Below, in pieces: positions 23,601-36,117 of a stretch of DNA of 64,000 bases (the stretch's first letter is position 1; each line of letters opens with the position of its first letter). The DNA lies in contig OU452203.1 in NCBI GenBank assembly GCA_911728435.2, positions 23,500,134-23,564,133 of the forward strand, given 5' to 3'. The DNA is from Apoderus coryli. Lineage: Eukaryota; Arthropoda; Insecta; Coleoptera; Attelabidae. The notes under the pieces were generated by a model that saw nothing but the letters and a program-made list of their open reading frames with translations, did not search any database and was not told where the DNA came from. Position numbers and translations under genes: made by a program.

Positions 23601-24767
23601 ATACTTTCATCATCGCCCCGTTTCTGAAAATAATCCCAAATGAATTAGAAAAATTTGTTTCGGTTAATTTATTTTTTGTACATACAATTTGTTTGATACG
23701 TGTAGGGCGTGTTTTGCCATGTAGCATCAAATAATCGATATCCGAACCCAATACATAAGCGCCAAACTCAGCTGCGGCAACTAATAACGATCCAGAACCA
23801 ACGAATGGGTCTAAAACTATCGAACCATCTCTAATTTTCGCATGATTCGCCATCAGTAGTGACAATTGTGGATCCATACTAGTGTTTCCGATAAATTTCC
23901 GCGTTTTTAATGATATTTTCTTGATCAGTTGACGATTGCCAAATGCCACCTTAAATTATTATTTGTTTTGATAAAAACGCTACTGAAATAGTACGCTGCA
24001 AATGTGACTTTTTTACCACATTCTAAATACTTATTTAAAATAAAAAATGCAACTCACACATCTCCCGAAAAATACTTCGTAAGGCTTCTCTGCATGCGCT
24101 CTGCTAATGCCATAATACTCGATGTATTGCAGAACTGTATCAGGATTTTTTAAGTTAACTACACCTACAGGTAAATACGCAAACTCCTACAAGAACATTA
24201 TTATATATTATACAATAACCAAAATATTGTTAATTTAATTATCTAATAAGTACCTATACGTACTTCTAACTTCGAGATCTTCTCGTTTTGAGTAAAGTGC
24301 CGTCCAAACGTCTCAACTTCCAATTTAAACGATTTATTAGCGCTTAAATAGGGCTCTATCAAATGCTTAGGATACTTTTTTAGCGATTCATGTAGCTTTT
24401 CAGTATATTTTTCATGCCCCCACAATTCTAAAATACTACGTAACGACACTGACCTATTCGCTAAAAGTTTCGCATCATTTTCACTTCTCAATTCCACAAT
24501 CCAATACGGTTCCTAAATATATAATTGATATATCAACATTATAAAATACCCTCGTATACACACTTACTAGATTCGGTTTATTCGAAACCGATTTGATTTT
24601 AATGTTACATACTGCCGCCAAAGCCTCGATCTCCTAAAAAAAGAAGCCTTTGTTAAAAGAGTTAACCCTTTTGTTTTAATAAATAAATAAATACTTACAG
24701 GTACCCTAAATTCGATATGTTCTTGTGCAAACCATAATAAATATCGTGTCCATTTTGTCTCATTCAT
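20664..24767 (-). CDS. TRMT11: tRNA (guanine-10-N2) methyltransferase TRMT11 (463 aa, 8 exons)
   Basis: Catalytic subunit that, with TRMT112, makes m2G at position 10 of tRNAs in the cytosol. Exons: 24767-24699, 24633-24568, 24512-24264, 24186-24058, 23949-23686, 23623-23485, 21202-21004 and 20940-20664; GT-AG throughout, frame closes at 463 codons. N-terminal THUMP-like region (WFAQEHIEFRVPEIEAL), then the Rossmann methyltransferase fold. The SAM-binding motif is DPFVGSGSL (about 218-226, followed by GSDID) and the catalytic motif is DPPYG (305-309). Intron 6 cuts the catalytic motif between D305 and P306 and contains a 2.2-kb LINE in the same orientation. The other introns are under 150 bp. 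Start is the first Met of exon 1 (MNETKWTRYLLWFAQ). Confidence 0.94.
21240..23470 (-). mobile_element. LINE inside TRMT11 intron 6
   Basis: Two frames on the gene's strand. 23458-22766 is the endonuclease-RT linker. 22634-21279 (451 aa) is the reverse transcriptase with NYRPIALLSVISKVFEKIV, QHGFRSGLSTETC, APQGSVLGPLLFLLYVNDLP and the catalytic AFMYADDTS, then the C-terminal domain. Motif A is altered (SRPFDTVD instead of SKAFDTVD). A frame break lies at 22634-22766 and the endonuclease is missing. CR1/Jockey-group by motif style. The copy is dead but fairly well preserved; it lies wholly within the intron and leaves both splice sites intact. No clear target-site duplication was found. Confidence 0.83.
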
Positions 24768-25441
24768 TTTAAAATTATTTTTACAGTTCTATTCGAATTA
24801 AAACAATAAAATGTATACGAACCACGAAAAGTAAAAAATGTAAACATTAAACAATGTGTTCTTCTTTTTTTGATAGAACTATTGGCCATTGGCCTAGTCT
24901 TGTAATGATTATAGTCTAATAGTAGGATGCAAATTCTATGAGAAATATTTGTGTTTAAATTTTATCCAAAAGAATCAAACAATGTTGCAGTTTATGTACT
25001 TTACCACAGCATAATATATCTTTATGCTGAGGCTTTACTATCGTAAAATGATCGACGTCCACTCAATTACATTTCTGTTAGGAAAAGGAACGTCAGTAAC
25101 CACCATAGATGTATCGTGATGCGAACAATAACTGTGAATTGCATAATAGATCTGTTCTATCTAGCAGAGAAATGAAACTAACGAACATGCAACGATGCCA
25201 AATTGTTTCATATAGTAATAAAACTAATGTTATTTGAAAAAGGCCTAAACATGTTCTAAAATGTAATTTGTTGAGAAGGAAAACAAGATCAATTTCAGTT
25301 TATCAGTAATTATTTTTTATTAGTAGATATAGTACATTGCCAAATCGATAATTAAAGTAGTCAAACCACATAAATGCATATTATTTAATGATTCAAAACA
25401 CAAAATAAATAAATACACGTTGACAATTTCTTGAAAAATAT
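24768..25441. other. Intergenic, TRMT11 start to PFDN2 stop
   Basis: Both genes are on the minus strand, so this holds the PFDN2 3' UTR and the TRMT11 promoter. No repeat or extra gene is recognised. Confidence 0.5.
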
Positions 25442-26002
25442 TTACGAAACTAGTACATTGCCCCTGGATTCATTACTGTTACTAGGATTTTCTTTAGTAT
25501 CTTCTTTAAAACTATCCAATCCTCGGAATCTAATATTATATTTTTCGCGATACTCGTTCAATTCCTGTCCCTTTTTTGTTATTTCTGCATTAAAAGTGGT
25601 TACTAACTCTTGCAATTTTTCCCTTTTTAAAACTAAATCTGGTAATACGTCTTTAACTGTACGTTCGGTGAGGATTCCCCCGATCAAACGGAAGCATTTC
25701 CTGTCGTTATCGATGTTTTTCAACGTTTCTATTACCAACCTGAAAGAAGGTTACTTATTTAATCTAAGGTAAAACGCAACTGCTGTAATGTGAGTTTTTT
25801 AGGTTATGAATAGTTCCTAATTATGTATTCATAAAAAATTTAATTATTGACTTACTTACTTGTGTTCGTTAAGGTCTAATTCGATTTCGGAAAGTTTTAA
25901 AGATAGATTTCTTTGATCTGTGCGTAGTTTTTGGAAACCTTGTATAATTTCCTGAGCATCAGTTTGTGTAGCAGGTTTTTTGCTTTTTAGATCTCCAGCC
26001 AT
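25442..26002 (-). CDS. PFDN2: Prefoldin subunit 2 (146 aa, 2 exons)
   Basis: Beta-type subunit of the hexameric prefoldin chaperone, which passes unfolded actin and tubulin to the TRiC/CCT chaperonin in the cytosol. Exons: 26002-25860 and 25739-25442, GT-AG; the frame closes at 146 codons. The first helix (EIIQGFQKLRTDQRNLSLKL, about 18-37) and last helix (KREKLQELVTTFNAEITKKG, about 88-107) form the coiled coil. Between them the hairpin has RKCFRLIGGILTERTVKDVL, the strongly conserved beta-prefoldin core. The acidic Ser/Asn-rich tail is variable in the family. Start MAGDLKSKKPATQ is the first in-frame Met. Confidence 0.93.
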
Positions 26003-26913
26003 TGTTTTACGCAATATACTAAGTCTTCCTAATATTTGTAACTAAAAATACGCTTCGAAATCGTATTTTTTAATGAAAAGTTAAAAATGTGTTTCTCACT
26101 GCTTTTTTGTTGTTATTTATAGAAGTGACACTACACTACTTAATGACATGACAGTGACAGTTCTTTTCATTCTTTCATTTCCATAATCGTTCCTTTCAAT
26201 TTTCACTCAATGAGATGGAGAAGAAAATATTGTTTTCTCTTAGACAAGTGTCTAAGTTTTTCCGGTAAATTTTATAATAAAATAATCATTATTTCATAAT
26301 TTGGAAATATAAAATGTGTTTTGCTTATATTAAACCACTCAATTGCACTGATTTGAGGTATTTATTTGATGAGTTTTTTGAATGGAAGAGGGAAGCAAGT
26401 TCATTAATTTTTTATTACTCTTATTCATTTAAAATACATTATTTAAGCTACAACAAATCTTTACAATAAAGACTTTCCTTTTACACAAAATATCAACGGA
26501 TTTGCCTCATCCTAACATTACTGGGACACTTTGCGCCTTTTACACAGAGTATAAGCATAGAATAAGTAAGCTACGTAGCTTTCTTATTCTATGGTATAAG
26601 CGTTGTCATTTCGGAAGGAATCGAACGTTAATTCCTAAACTCACAAATGTTCACCTGATGTGAGGTGGCCCAGAAAATCACTTCATAACCTGTGTATTTT
26701 GAATGAGCTGGCACATGGATGGATTATTGCAAAGGCCATAGAAAGAAGAAGAAAAATAAAACATGTGTATTTTGTATTTATTATAAATAGGCTATGTTAT
26801 CATTTTCATCGCAAATCGCAATAGAATAGCATGTTTTGTAAAGAAAATATTTCAAAATTGTTATTTTTAATTAATTAAACACCGATTTTAGTGCATGACC
26901 ATCAACCAGAAAC
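26003..26913. promoter_or_regulatory. Divergent intergenic region PFDN2 / PWP2
   Basis: 911 bp between the two start codons. It contains a 38-bp near-perfect palindrome (26556-26593) but no obvious TATA box. Bidirectional control is possible but not shown. Confidence 0.45.
26556..26593. repeat. 38-bp palindrome
   Basis: The arm CATAGAATAAGTAAGCTA meets its inverted copy around a CTACGTAG centre; only one base pair mismatches. Could form a hairpin or bind a dimeric protein. Confidence 0.75.
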
Positions 26914-29900
26914 ATGAAGTTTTCGTATAAAGTAAAAATAATTCATAATCTGTGCAAATTACGAATAAATAAACGTGTTTTATTTTGCAGTTCAACAATC
27001 TTTTGGGTACGGTGTATCGAAAAGGAGCCCTAGTATTCACTCCAGATGGAAATTCCTTGATTAGTACTGTTGGAAATAAAATATCGATCTTTGATTTAAA
27101 GGGGTATGTACAAATTTTAAGAATTTACTTTAGATAATATGCTTCAAATAATTTTGTAACCGCATGCTAGTTTTTGTAGAAGTATTAGTTTTAAAACGAG
27201 TGGTTTTATAGAAATCCAATAACAATTTGAAGCTTATTTGTTTGTTTTCTAAACAGTGTTAGTCTTGTTGTAACACCTTCGATAATAATAATGTTATGAA
27301 TAAAAAGATATTGTAATATGCGAGCAGTAAAGAAGAGTATTAACAAAATTACGATGAAAAATACATCTAATTTCTTTTCAGTAACAAATCCTCCACTTTA
27401 CCTATTGAAAGTCGTTTTAACTTTACTGCAATGGATCTCAGCCCTAATGGATGTCTTCTCCTAGCGATCAACGAAGAAGGTGAAGCCCTATTAATCAGTT
27501 TAATATCGCAAACAATTATAAATCGATACAGATTTAAAGATAAAGTAAGAGCTGTAAAATTCAGTCCTGACGGACGGCATTTCGCTGTTTGCAAAGAAAA
27601 TAAGGGTAAGATAGTATCTTAAAGTAATCCACTACTATTCTTACTAAAATGGTTTTTGTTAGTATTTGTTTTCAAGGCGCCAGGACCGTATTCAGGACAA
27701 TTTAATGCATTTGTAATGGAACGCGTGTTTCATGGGGCTTATGATGCTACTACGGCTCTAGATTGGACTAGTGACTCTAGAATTTTAGCTGTCGCCTCGA
27801 AAGATATGTCAACAAAGCTGTACCCCCTGAAAAAGTACGTATGAACTCCTTAAGATCAGTCTTAATAACATCCTCCTTTCTTCATTTTAAAAGTTTTACT
27901 TAAATTGACAAAAATTATTTAAAATTTTATTTTTACATGTTTTGTTTCATGGTTACATCATCAGATATGCGAATTTTCGTATATCGTCTCTGGGGGGACA
28001 CACAGAGGCAATTGTAGGGAGTTTTTTCGAGGAGAAGTCTTACGATATTACGACTGTGTCTAGGAATGGAGAAACGTGTGTTTGGGAGTGTTCTATCGAG
28101 CCACAGGACTTGGTTTTGGTAGATGAAATGAGTCCGAAAGAGAAAAAACAGGTATGTGTAGTTAAGGAATTTTTCTTTCATTTTCTATTAAGTATATTTG
28201 TGTATCAGTTTTCACAAATACTATTTTGGTCTATTTACCCAGTCACAATAAGGCAAAGTTACTTTGAATCTATCTATAAGTATAATTTGAAATATACCAA
28301 TACATTTCATGGAGTATCTCACCAAACCTATTTCATTTTAATACCCAACCAAACTTGTATTAATCACAAACAATTTGAGCTTCCACCCATCCTCATACCT
28401 CTGGATCTAACGCAGTCAGTCTTAAGCAAAAGTCTAATCCAGTAATAAACAATTAAATTTTAATTATTACATTAGAAAACTGATGATGAGCTAGTTGAAG
28501 ACGACATGGATACCACAAAGTCCCTAGAGTCCAACCAACAGGACCAGAATGGCGTAGAACATAATGAAAGTAACAAAATGTTTTACCGTCGTGTTAGTAA
28601 ACATTATCTCGCCGATGAGGCGAGGAAAGATGATCGAAACGTCGTTTTAACTGCTACGGCATACCATCGAAAAACCAAAATCCTTGTAACGGGTAATGCA
28701 ACAATATACAGGGTGTGAAACTATTATTTAACACCGTTTTAATATGCCTTAGGTTATTCGAGTGGTGTTTTCTTTCTACATCAACTACCAGAGTTAGATT
28801 TACTGTATTCACTTTCAATAGCCAATCAAAGCATTCGGTCGATTGTATTCAACGAATCAGGTGATTGGATTGCACTTGGTTGCCCAGACTTGGGCCAATT
28901 GCTCGTGTGGGAGTGGCAGAGTAAGTTTATTGACATAGAAAGATGAGTTGTTCTGACGTTTGATATTTGACAGGTGAGACATATGTGATGCGCCAGCAAG
29001 CGCATGCGTCAAACATGACGTGTGTAACATATTCAGGCGATGCGCAACTATTGGCGAGCGGTGGGGAGGATGGGAAAGTGAAGTTATGGAATGTGTCATC
29101 CGGTATGTGTATAGCGACCTTTAGCGAGCATACGAACGCAATTTCGAGCATAGGTTTCAGTGCTTGTAAAAAGTTTTGTGTATCGGCAAGTTTGGATGGA
29201 ACTGTACGTGCGTACGATGTTGCCAGGTTGGTAAATTGTTGAACTGTGCTTATATGCTGAAATTTGATCATTTCTGTCGTTTTTGCTTAGATACCGGAAT
29301 TTCCGGACATTTACGTCACCACGTCCAGTACAATTTTCCAGCGTTGCCGTCGATATTCTAGGCGATTTTGTAGCGGCAGGATGTCAAGATGTGTTCGAAA
29401 TTTATTTGTGGACCGTCAAAACTGGGCAACTGTTGGAAATACTAAGCGGCCACGAAGGACCAGTGGTATGTAAATTGTCTAAAAATAACTTTACACCGAA
29501 CCAACCCATCCCAACCGAACCAACTCATCCCAACCGAACAGAACCAACCCATCCCAACCGAACCGAACCAACCTATTATAGTTATACAGATATTTTACAC
29601 GATTCTCTTAGAACTACTTCATTTACAATTTAAACCTATTTTAGTCCGGACTGTGCTTTAGCCCCAACATCCTAAACCCAACGACTTTATCCTCCGTATC
29701 ATGGGACAAAAAGTTAAAAATATGGGACGCAATAGAAAAGGGTGCAGCACACGAAACAATCGAATTAATCTCGGAAGCAACAAGCATAGCATTCCACCCA
29801 AATGGCAAACAAGTAGCTGTGGCAACACTGGACGGACACATTAGTGTGTTCGAAGTCACAACAGCGTTGCAGACGGCAAGCATCGAAGGACGTCACGATT

Positions 29901-31297
29901 TAGGCAGTGGCGTATCTGAAACTGATTTAATTGGCGCTAAAAAGAACTTACAAGCAAAATCGTTTACGAGTCTGTGTTTTTCCGCAGATGGCGAGTGTTT
30001 ATTAGCCGGTGGGCAATCGAAAAACGTTTGCATTTATAGTGTGCGAGAAGAGATGCTGTTGAAAAAGTTTGAAATCACCCAAAATCGTTCTTTGGACGCT
30101 GTTGATGTAAGTCGTTATATTAACATTAGTTGGCAACATTTTACCATAAATATTTGTTGTGTTATGTCTTTAGGATTTTGTAAATCGGCGGAAATTGGCA
30201 GAATTTGGAAATTTGGCATTGATAGAAGAACGAGAAGAGAGCGAAGGCGGTAATGTTAGTATAAAATTACCAGGCGTTAGGAGAGGGGATATGGCTAGTC
30301 GTGCATTTAAGCCAGAGGTAAATTTCTATTTAAATTTATTTTACAATACTTTAGTATAATGTACGTAATATTATACAGGTTAGAGTTTATTCGTTACAAT
30401 TCTCTCCTACTGGTCAACAATGGGCTGCAGCAACGACTGAAGGTCTCCTCATATATTCCTTGAATGCCGGCTTGGTATTCGACCCATGGGACTTGCAAAT
30501 CAATATAACACCGGATGCGGTTCGAAAGGCCCTTATCGAAACCGATTACGTTAACGGTAACATTTTATATTTTAAAATATGACACAGAGTTTGTCACAAT
30601 ATGACAAGTTCGGCAATTTTTCTGTCAAATTCCTTTTCGAACTTATCATATTGTGACAAGTTCGTCAAATTCCTTTTCGAACTTGGCATATTGTGACAAG
30701 TTCGGCATTTTTTCTGTCAAATTCCTTTTCGAACTTGTCATATTGTGACAAGTTCAGCAATTGCTCTGAGTAGTTAATTGTGAAACTTATCACGTTGTGA
30801 CTGTTATTAATTTGTAGCGTTATCAATGGCAATGAAAATCAACGAGGCGGAATTGATACAGGAAGTGATTGAGGCTATTCCTGTAAAGGATGGTGAGTGT
30901 TATAAGATTATAATGCTTCGTGAGCGTTTACAGTAATTTTTGTCGTTTGCAGTTGAGTTAATAGTTGGTGGATTGGATGTAAAGTATGTAATAAGGCTGA
31001 TGGTCGTTGTGGCGAGTTGTTTGGAAAATTCCCGGCATCTAGAATATTATTTGGATTGGGCAAAGTGGATTTTGACGTGTCATGGACCGAACATTAGTGG
31101 ACAAAGGCATATGCCGGCCCTGTTAGCCTTGGAGAAGGCTTTGGTGAGGCGCTATGACCAGTTGAATCAGATGTAAGTAGAGTTTTATTTTTGTAATGTT
31201 TTTAAAGTTTTTATTAACAAAATATTCCAATTGCAGTTGCGAGTTCAATCGATACACGATGCAGTATGTGAGGAGCGCTAGTAGTAGATACGAATAA
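26914..31297 (+). CDS. PWP2: PWP2 / UTP1 WD40 protein of the small-subunit processome (888 aa, 15 exons)
   Basis: Nucleolar UTP-B component needed for early 18S rRNA processing. Exons: 26914-26931, 26991-27103, 27382-27605, 27663-27834, 27965-28151, 28476-28692, 28753-28920, 28974-29226, 29291-29465, 29645-30106, 30174-30317, 30379-30556, 30818-30892, 30953-31172 and 31237-31297. All are GT-AG and the phases close at 888 codons. The first exon has only 18 bases (MKFSYK), joining FNNLLGTVYRKGALVFTPDG. Tandem WD40 repeats form two propellers to about residue 700 (for example GGEDGKVKLWN, then ATFSEHTNAISSIGFS; RYRNFRTFTSPRPVQFSS). The Utp12 domain (about 765-865, ending near PALLALEKALVRRYDQLN) mediates UTP-B assembly. 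Divergent from PFDN2, 911 bp away. Confidence 0.95.
29497..29575 (+). repeat. Minisatellite in PWP2 intron 9
   Basis: Imperfect repeats of CCAACCCATCCCAACCGAAC-like units, about four copies with variable length, directly after the 5' splice site of the intron. Confidence 0.75.
30585..30775. repeat. Palindromic tandem repeats in PWP2 intron 12
   Basis: About three units of roughly 45-62 bases contain TCAAATTCCTTTTCGAACTT and CATATTGTGACAAGTTC. Within each unit GAACTTGTCA and TGACAAGTTC are inverted, so each unit can fold on itself. The array nearly fills the intron. Confidence 0.75.
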
Positions 31298-31306
31298 TTA
31301 TCCATG

Positions 31307-31312
31307 AATAAA
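31307..31312 (+). terminator. Polyadenylation signal of PWP2
   Basis: AATAAA starts ten bases after the PWP2 stop codon, giving a very short 3' UTR if used. Confidence 0.6.
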
Positions 31313-32460
31313 ATACCTGTATTATAATTCTGAATACAATGTTAAGAAAATGTGTTAAATTAAATACTTCTGTCCTGTAAATAATTTCAACAATAATTAT
31401 TGCTATCAGTTGTTTTTGCAATTATTAACCTGCAATTTATGAACGGTCCTCGTATCGTAAAAAGAAATTTGACCATACCCAGTAAGCTTAAGCTAGAAGA
31501 TGGGGGTCCCCGTGATTAGAAAATTTGTACATGTTGACGCTCATTCTCCCCACTTTTTATTTCTATGGTTATTGCATACATCCGCTAAACTACTGTAATA
31601 TTTTCATTTTTTTTTTGATAAAAGGAACCTCAAATGCCATAAGCTACAGAGTATTTTTTATATATATTAATTTTCTAATAAAAAAAATAAAGATACCATT
31701 ATTATTTAGTAACGTCGTTGTCTTTAAAAGATTTATAAAGACAATGGTAACGTTTTTTTCTTACAGAAATAGTTGCGTTGTAGCAAAAATTTCTTGTAAG
31801 AGGAATGTGAGATGAGTGAAAACTGATGATTTTTTACATTCAAAGGACATCACAATTTTTGACAATAATGATAGATGCAATGTCAAATATCAGTCAAAAT
31901 CTTATAAACATTTATCTATGGTCAAAATTAGTATTTAGTATAAGAACTAGTGGATTTAGAAATTTAAATTAATTTTATTCTTATTTAAAATCACGTATTA
32001 ATGTAACCAATTTATAAATATTAGTTATCAATAATTTAAATGTATTTTTAAATAATTAAACCAGTGTAAAATGTACGTAAATGTTAGGAAATTTAATAAA
32101 CTTGGAACCTGTAAACAAACGTCCGCCATTTTGACTGTAAATATTAAAAATGCCGAATAGTATTTTACTTAAAAATGTATATTTATAATTACTTGAGTGT
32201 TTTTTTAACTTATGACAACATTTAAGTGTATACTAATTAAAGTAATAATACTTAAATAATTCTACTTAAGATTATCAACATTTTTTACGGGTTGTTTATA
32301 ATTTTAGCTATTTCAAAAGCATTAGCAGCATTTAAACAGTTTATTAAAAGTAAACACGTTAAAATTAGTATAATATACAACTTGCTACTTAACTTATGTG
32401 TAAATTTATTAGTTATCATGTGGATCCCTTTAACCTGCCAAATATACTGCAATATTATAA
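31313..32460. other. Intergenic, PWP2 to Vang
   Basis: AT-rich, no ORF recognised. It should hold the Vang promoter and 5' UTR; no core promoter motif is convincing. Confidence 0.45.
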
Positions 32461-35000
32461 ATGGGTACTGAAATCGCTGCCCGCAATATGGATAATGATT
32501 CTGTGAAGTCTGAGGAGACCAGTTCGAGATCGAGACGTTCGAAAAGTCATCGAGACCGGAGCAATACAAACAACTATTATCGACAGCATTCACATCGGAG
32601 TACACGGTAAGGCATTAAAATTATTTTAGTTTAATTTCACTTTATTTTGGGATTAAGTGCTTTCAAATGTTTTGCAGTTATAAATACCTAAGTAATGTAA
32701 TTCGCTGTTGTTGTATGTAGGTACTCCTTTACTACTTACTCGTAATTGCTGAATTTTCACTTTATCGTCTTTAATAAATAAATAATAAAGCATTTATCAT
32801 TATTTAACAGTAGTACTACAAAATCGAAACGTAACACAGGCACGGACTCTGATCTATCGAATACGATGGCCCCATTTCAAACCTCAATTAATCTGACACC
32901 GGATAATGGTCGTGGGGATGGACAGGAGGTGATTGAGGTTCAGATTCTGCCACAAGATGAAAATTGGGGTGAGAACACGACTGCTATTACTGGCAATACT
33001 TCGGAGCAGTCCGAATCGACTGAAGATGTGAGCAATTGGCCTGGCGAGCCTGATACAGGTAATTTTTTGATAGTAGTGGCGTTAAAAAATATAGTACTTA
33101 ATTGTTCTTTATATTTGATTGTCCTAACTGAAATTCTCTCTTGTAATTTGCTCGCAATACCCTGAAATTCCCGTTCTGCTAACAATATAGATGTTTTTAT
33201 CAATAGTTCAGAAATACAGTGTCCCAGGTTAATCTTTCGCAATGCCTTTGTTTAACTTAGTGGCAAAGCAATAATTTTTCAATAAGGTTAAAAAATACTA
33301 CTATTATTGTCTAATTCAGTGGCGTATAAATAATATTTCTGAAGGAGTAAGTGCCTATAGATTATTTAAACAACAAACATAATTAAGAAAAAATAGATCT
33401 AATACAGTTGAATAGGTGATAAACACATAATATTTAAATCTTTCCCGTGGATGCTAGCAATGGTAGCGTCAAAATTTAAGAAAGTGTCCAGGTGAAATGC
33501 TTCAACGTGTATCTCAAAACAAATTCAACTAAAAACCACCAAAGATCGATTAAACCATGACAGTGTATCCTAATCTCTACATCTAATTCAGTATCGTTCT
33601 AAAAGGGGTGTTAGTATTGTTTTAATAAGGAATAAATTGTAAAAATATATAAGTGTTTGTTTTCAGGTATCTCCTTCGTTTGCCACCGCTATCTCACTAC
33701 AACTCTCACCCATCTCATCTCCCTCATAGCATTCCTTAGTCCCTTAGCAATGGTAGCCTTCCCTAAACTCAGTTTATTCCCCGCTTTAACTTCCAATCTA
33801 GCCCTAGTCGATTCTGCAAAGATCCTCGCCTGCAACTCTGAATGTAAAGGCCAATTAATCGCATTAGCCTTTAAAATGGCGATATTGGCCGCTGGCGCCT
33901 GGGCACTGCTGTTGCGAAAACCACATGCGACTTTGCCGCGTCTGTTTTTTTATCGCGTCGGAACGGTAATTCTAACTTTAATCGTTACTTTCACGTATTG
34001 GTTGTTCTATTTGGTGCAAGTGACCGAAGCTGCGCGTGCAGCTACGACTTTAGAGGAAAGTGTGGATTATAAAGCGTTAGTAGCTTACGCGACAAATTTA
34101 ACAGATACGTTGTTGTTTGTGCATTATTTAGCAGTGGTTTTAGTGGAGATCCGGCATTTACAACCGCAGTTTTACATAAAAATCGTACGAAGTCCGGATG
34201 GTGTTAGTCGAAGCTTCACTATCGGACAATTGAGTATTCAGCGAGCTGCTGTGTTCGTTTTAGAACGATACTATACGGAATTTCCTGTATATAATCCGTA
34301 TTTGGAACGAATACCCGTTTCGAAGTCACGTAGTAATAAGAATAGTTCGAATTTTAAATTTTACGATGTCGATTGCGGGAATTCAACGCAGGTACAGCAA
34401 TCGCGTGCGATGCTTGCCGCACATGCACGCCGTCGCGATTCCAGTCATAACGAACGATTTTACGAGGAACATGAATACGAACGACGCGTTAAGAAACGTC
34501 GTGCACGACTTATAACCGCAGCTGAGGAGGCGTTTACGCATATAAAACGCTTACACAACGAACACAATGTTGCGGCAATTCCCTTAGACTCGTTAGAAGC
34601 AGCACAAGCAATATTTCCGTCAATGGCGCGAGCATTACAAAAATACCTTCGCGTAACGCGACAGCAACCTCGTCACAGTGTTGAGTCAATCCTAAGCCAT
34701 TTGGCTCTATGTCTCAGCAACGATCTCAGTCCTAAAGCGTTCCTAGAACCGTTCCTTGTTGCAGAGCCAGTGTTGCAAAATGAGAAAGAGATACGAGACG
34801 TTCAAACGTGGGCACTAATATGCGAAGAATTGTTGACTCGACCAATTGGCGGTCGAGGAGTTGTTTTTCAGTTGCGACAAAATGATGTTGCATTAATGTG
34901 CATCGTTAAACGAATGCCACACTTCAATGTTACCGAGGAAGTGGTGGATCCAAAAAGTAATAAGTTTGTGTTACGTTTGAATTCCGAAACGTCGGTATGA
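32461..35000 (+). CDS. Vang: Van Gogh / strabismus planar polarity protein (575 aa, 3 exons)
   Basis: Core planar-cell-polarity membrane protein that binds Prickle on the proximal side of epithelial cells. Exons: 32461-32606, 32811-33058 and 33667-35000; GT-AG, frame closes at 575 codons. The N-terminal tail carries the Ser-rich cluster SSRSRRSKSHRDRS (about 21-34), the site of regulatory phosphorylation in the family. Four membrane spans are visible at about 141-164, 194-214, 227-249 and 274-293, followed by the long cytoplasmic C-terminal domain (VSRSFTIGQLSIQRAAVFVL and so on). The last four residues, ETSV, are the conserved PDZ-binding motif. Length is close to known Vang proteins (about 520-590). 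Start Met is followed by MGTEIAARNMDND; an upstream Met was not seen. Confidence 0.95.
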
Positions 35001-36117
35001 CAGATGTGGATGGAGGCAACGACGTCGATGGACCGTTTGATTTAGTCGGAGTGAGTGAAAATGATGGAGTGTTTCGTGGATGTTTGAAATTTGCGATGTG
35101 TTCGGTAATTTGAGACAAAAAAAATTCGAAACATTTCGAAATTTGTAACGGATTAGACGAGGTTATGTAAATTTTATTATGTTCGAAATTTATGAGGTGG
35201 TCCACATTTTTAGATGAAGTTAGGAGAAGATGCAACAAGCGAATATTAAAAATATATTTAATTTTTGATTGTACTGCATTCGAGATATGTGGTTCTACAG
35301 TTGATATCACTTCTTTCTATTAATTTGGCAGCTTTGAAAATATTCATTATTATTTCACAACTTGTATTTTTTGGTAAATTGGTCGTAAAATTAATACTAA
35401 TTGTTTTCAAATTTCGAAAGTCGATTTAACTCCTTCCTCAAGACACTTCGTTTCTTGTACAATTGGAATAAGTTCTAGTTTTTGATTTGGAATTAGCATA
35501 AATATGAACTGAAGTTCCAACAATTTGAAAGCAGTCTTACACATTTCGAATAATTTCTATTGAATAATCGAATGTAATGTTATAATGTACTGTCAAATAT
35601 CATGTAAATATTATGCAATATAAAACGTAACAAAAACTAATTCTAAGTAATATCAATAATGATTAATTATTGGAAAATAGAAATAGAAATAATTTTGAAA
35701 AAAAAAAGTATTTATTTATTTATTGTGATATTTTTTAAATATTTTTTTATATTTATACATTTTTATACTGAAAATATTTTTTATTAATTTAATTTTGTAC
35801 TATTTCCAAATAAAAATAATATTGTAACACTGAAAATACTCATAAATACTATTTTAATTTTTTTTTAAAAGAAAACTAAATGGTAGCTTTTTTACGAAAT
35901 ACATTATGTACGTGGTGATTTTAATAAATAAATTAATTAGGTAAGAATAAATAAATTGTGTACTGTTTCGACAAAAATATTATTAAAAAATTAATTAATA
36001 ACAATTGCAGTTTTATTTATTATTAGTCGTAAAACAGTAAACGGTAAAACCGATGAAACTGTTGCTCAGTTCCTAATTTGAGGTTTTTGAAATATTGATG
36101 TCATCCTCACTCATCTT
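35001..36117. other. Vang 3' UTR and AT-rich intergenic DNA
   Basis: No coding signal. Several AATAAA hexamers occur on the plus strand between 35800 and 35960, candidate Vang polyadenylation sites. Confidence 0.5.
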
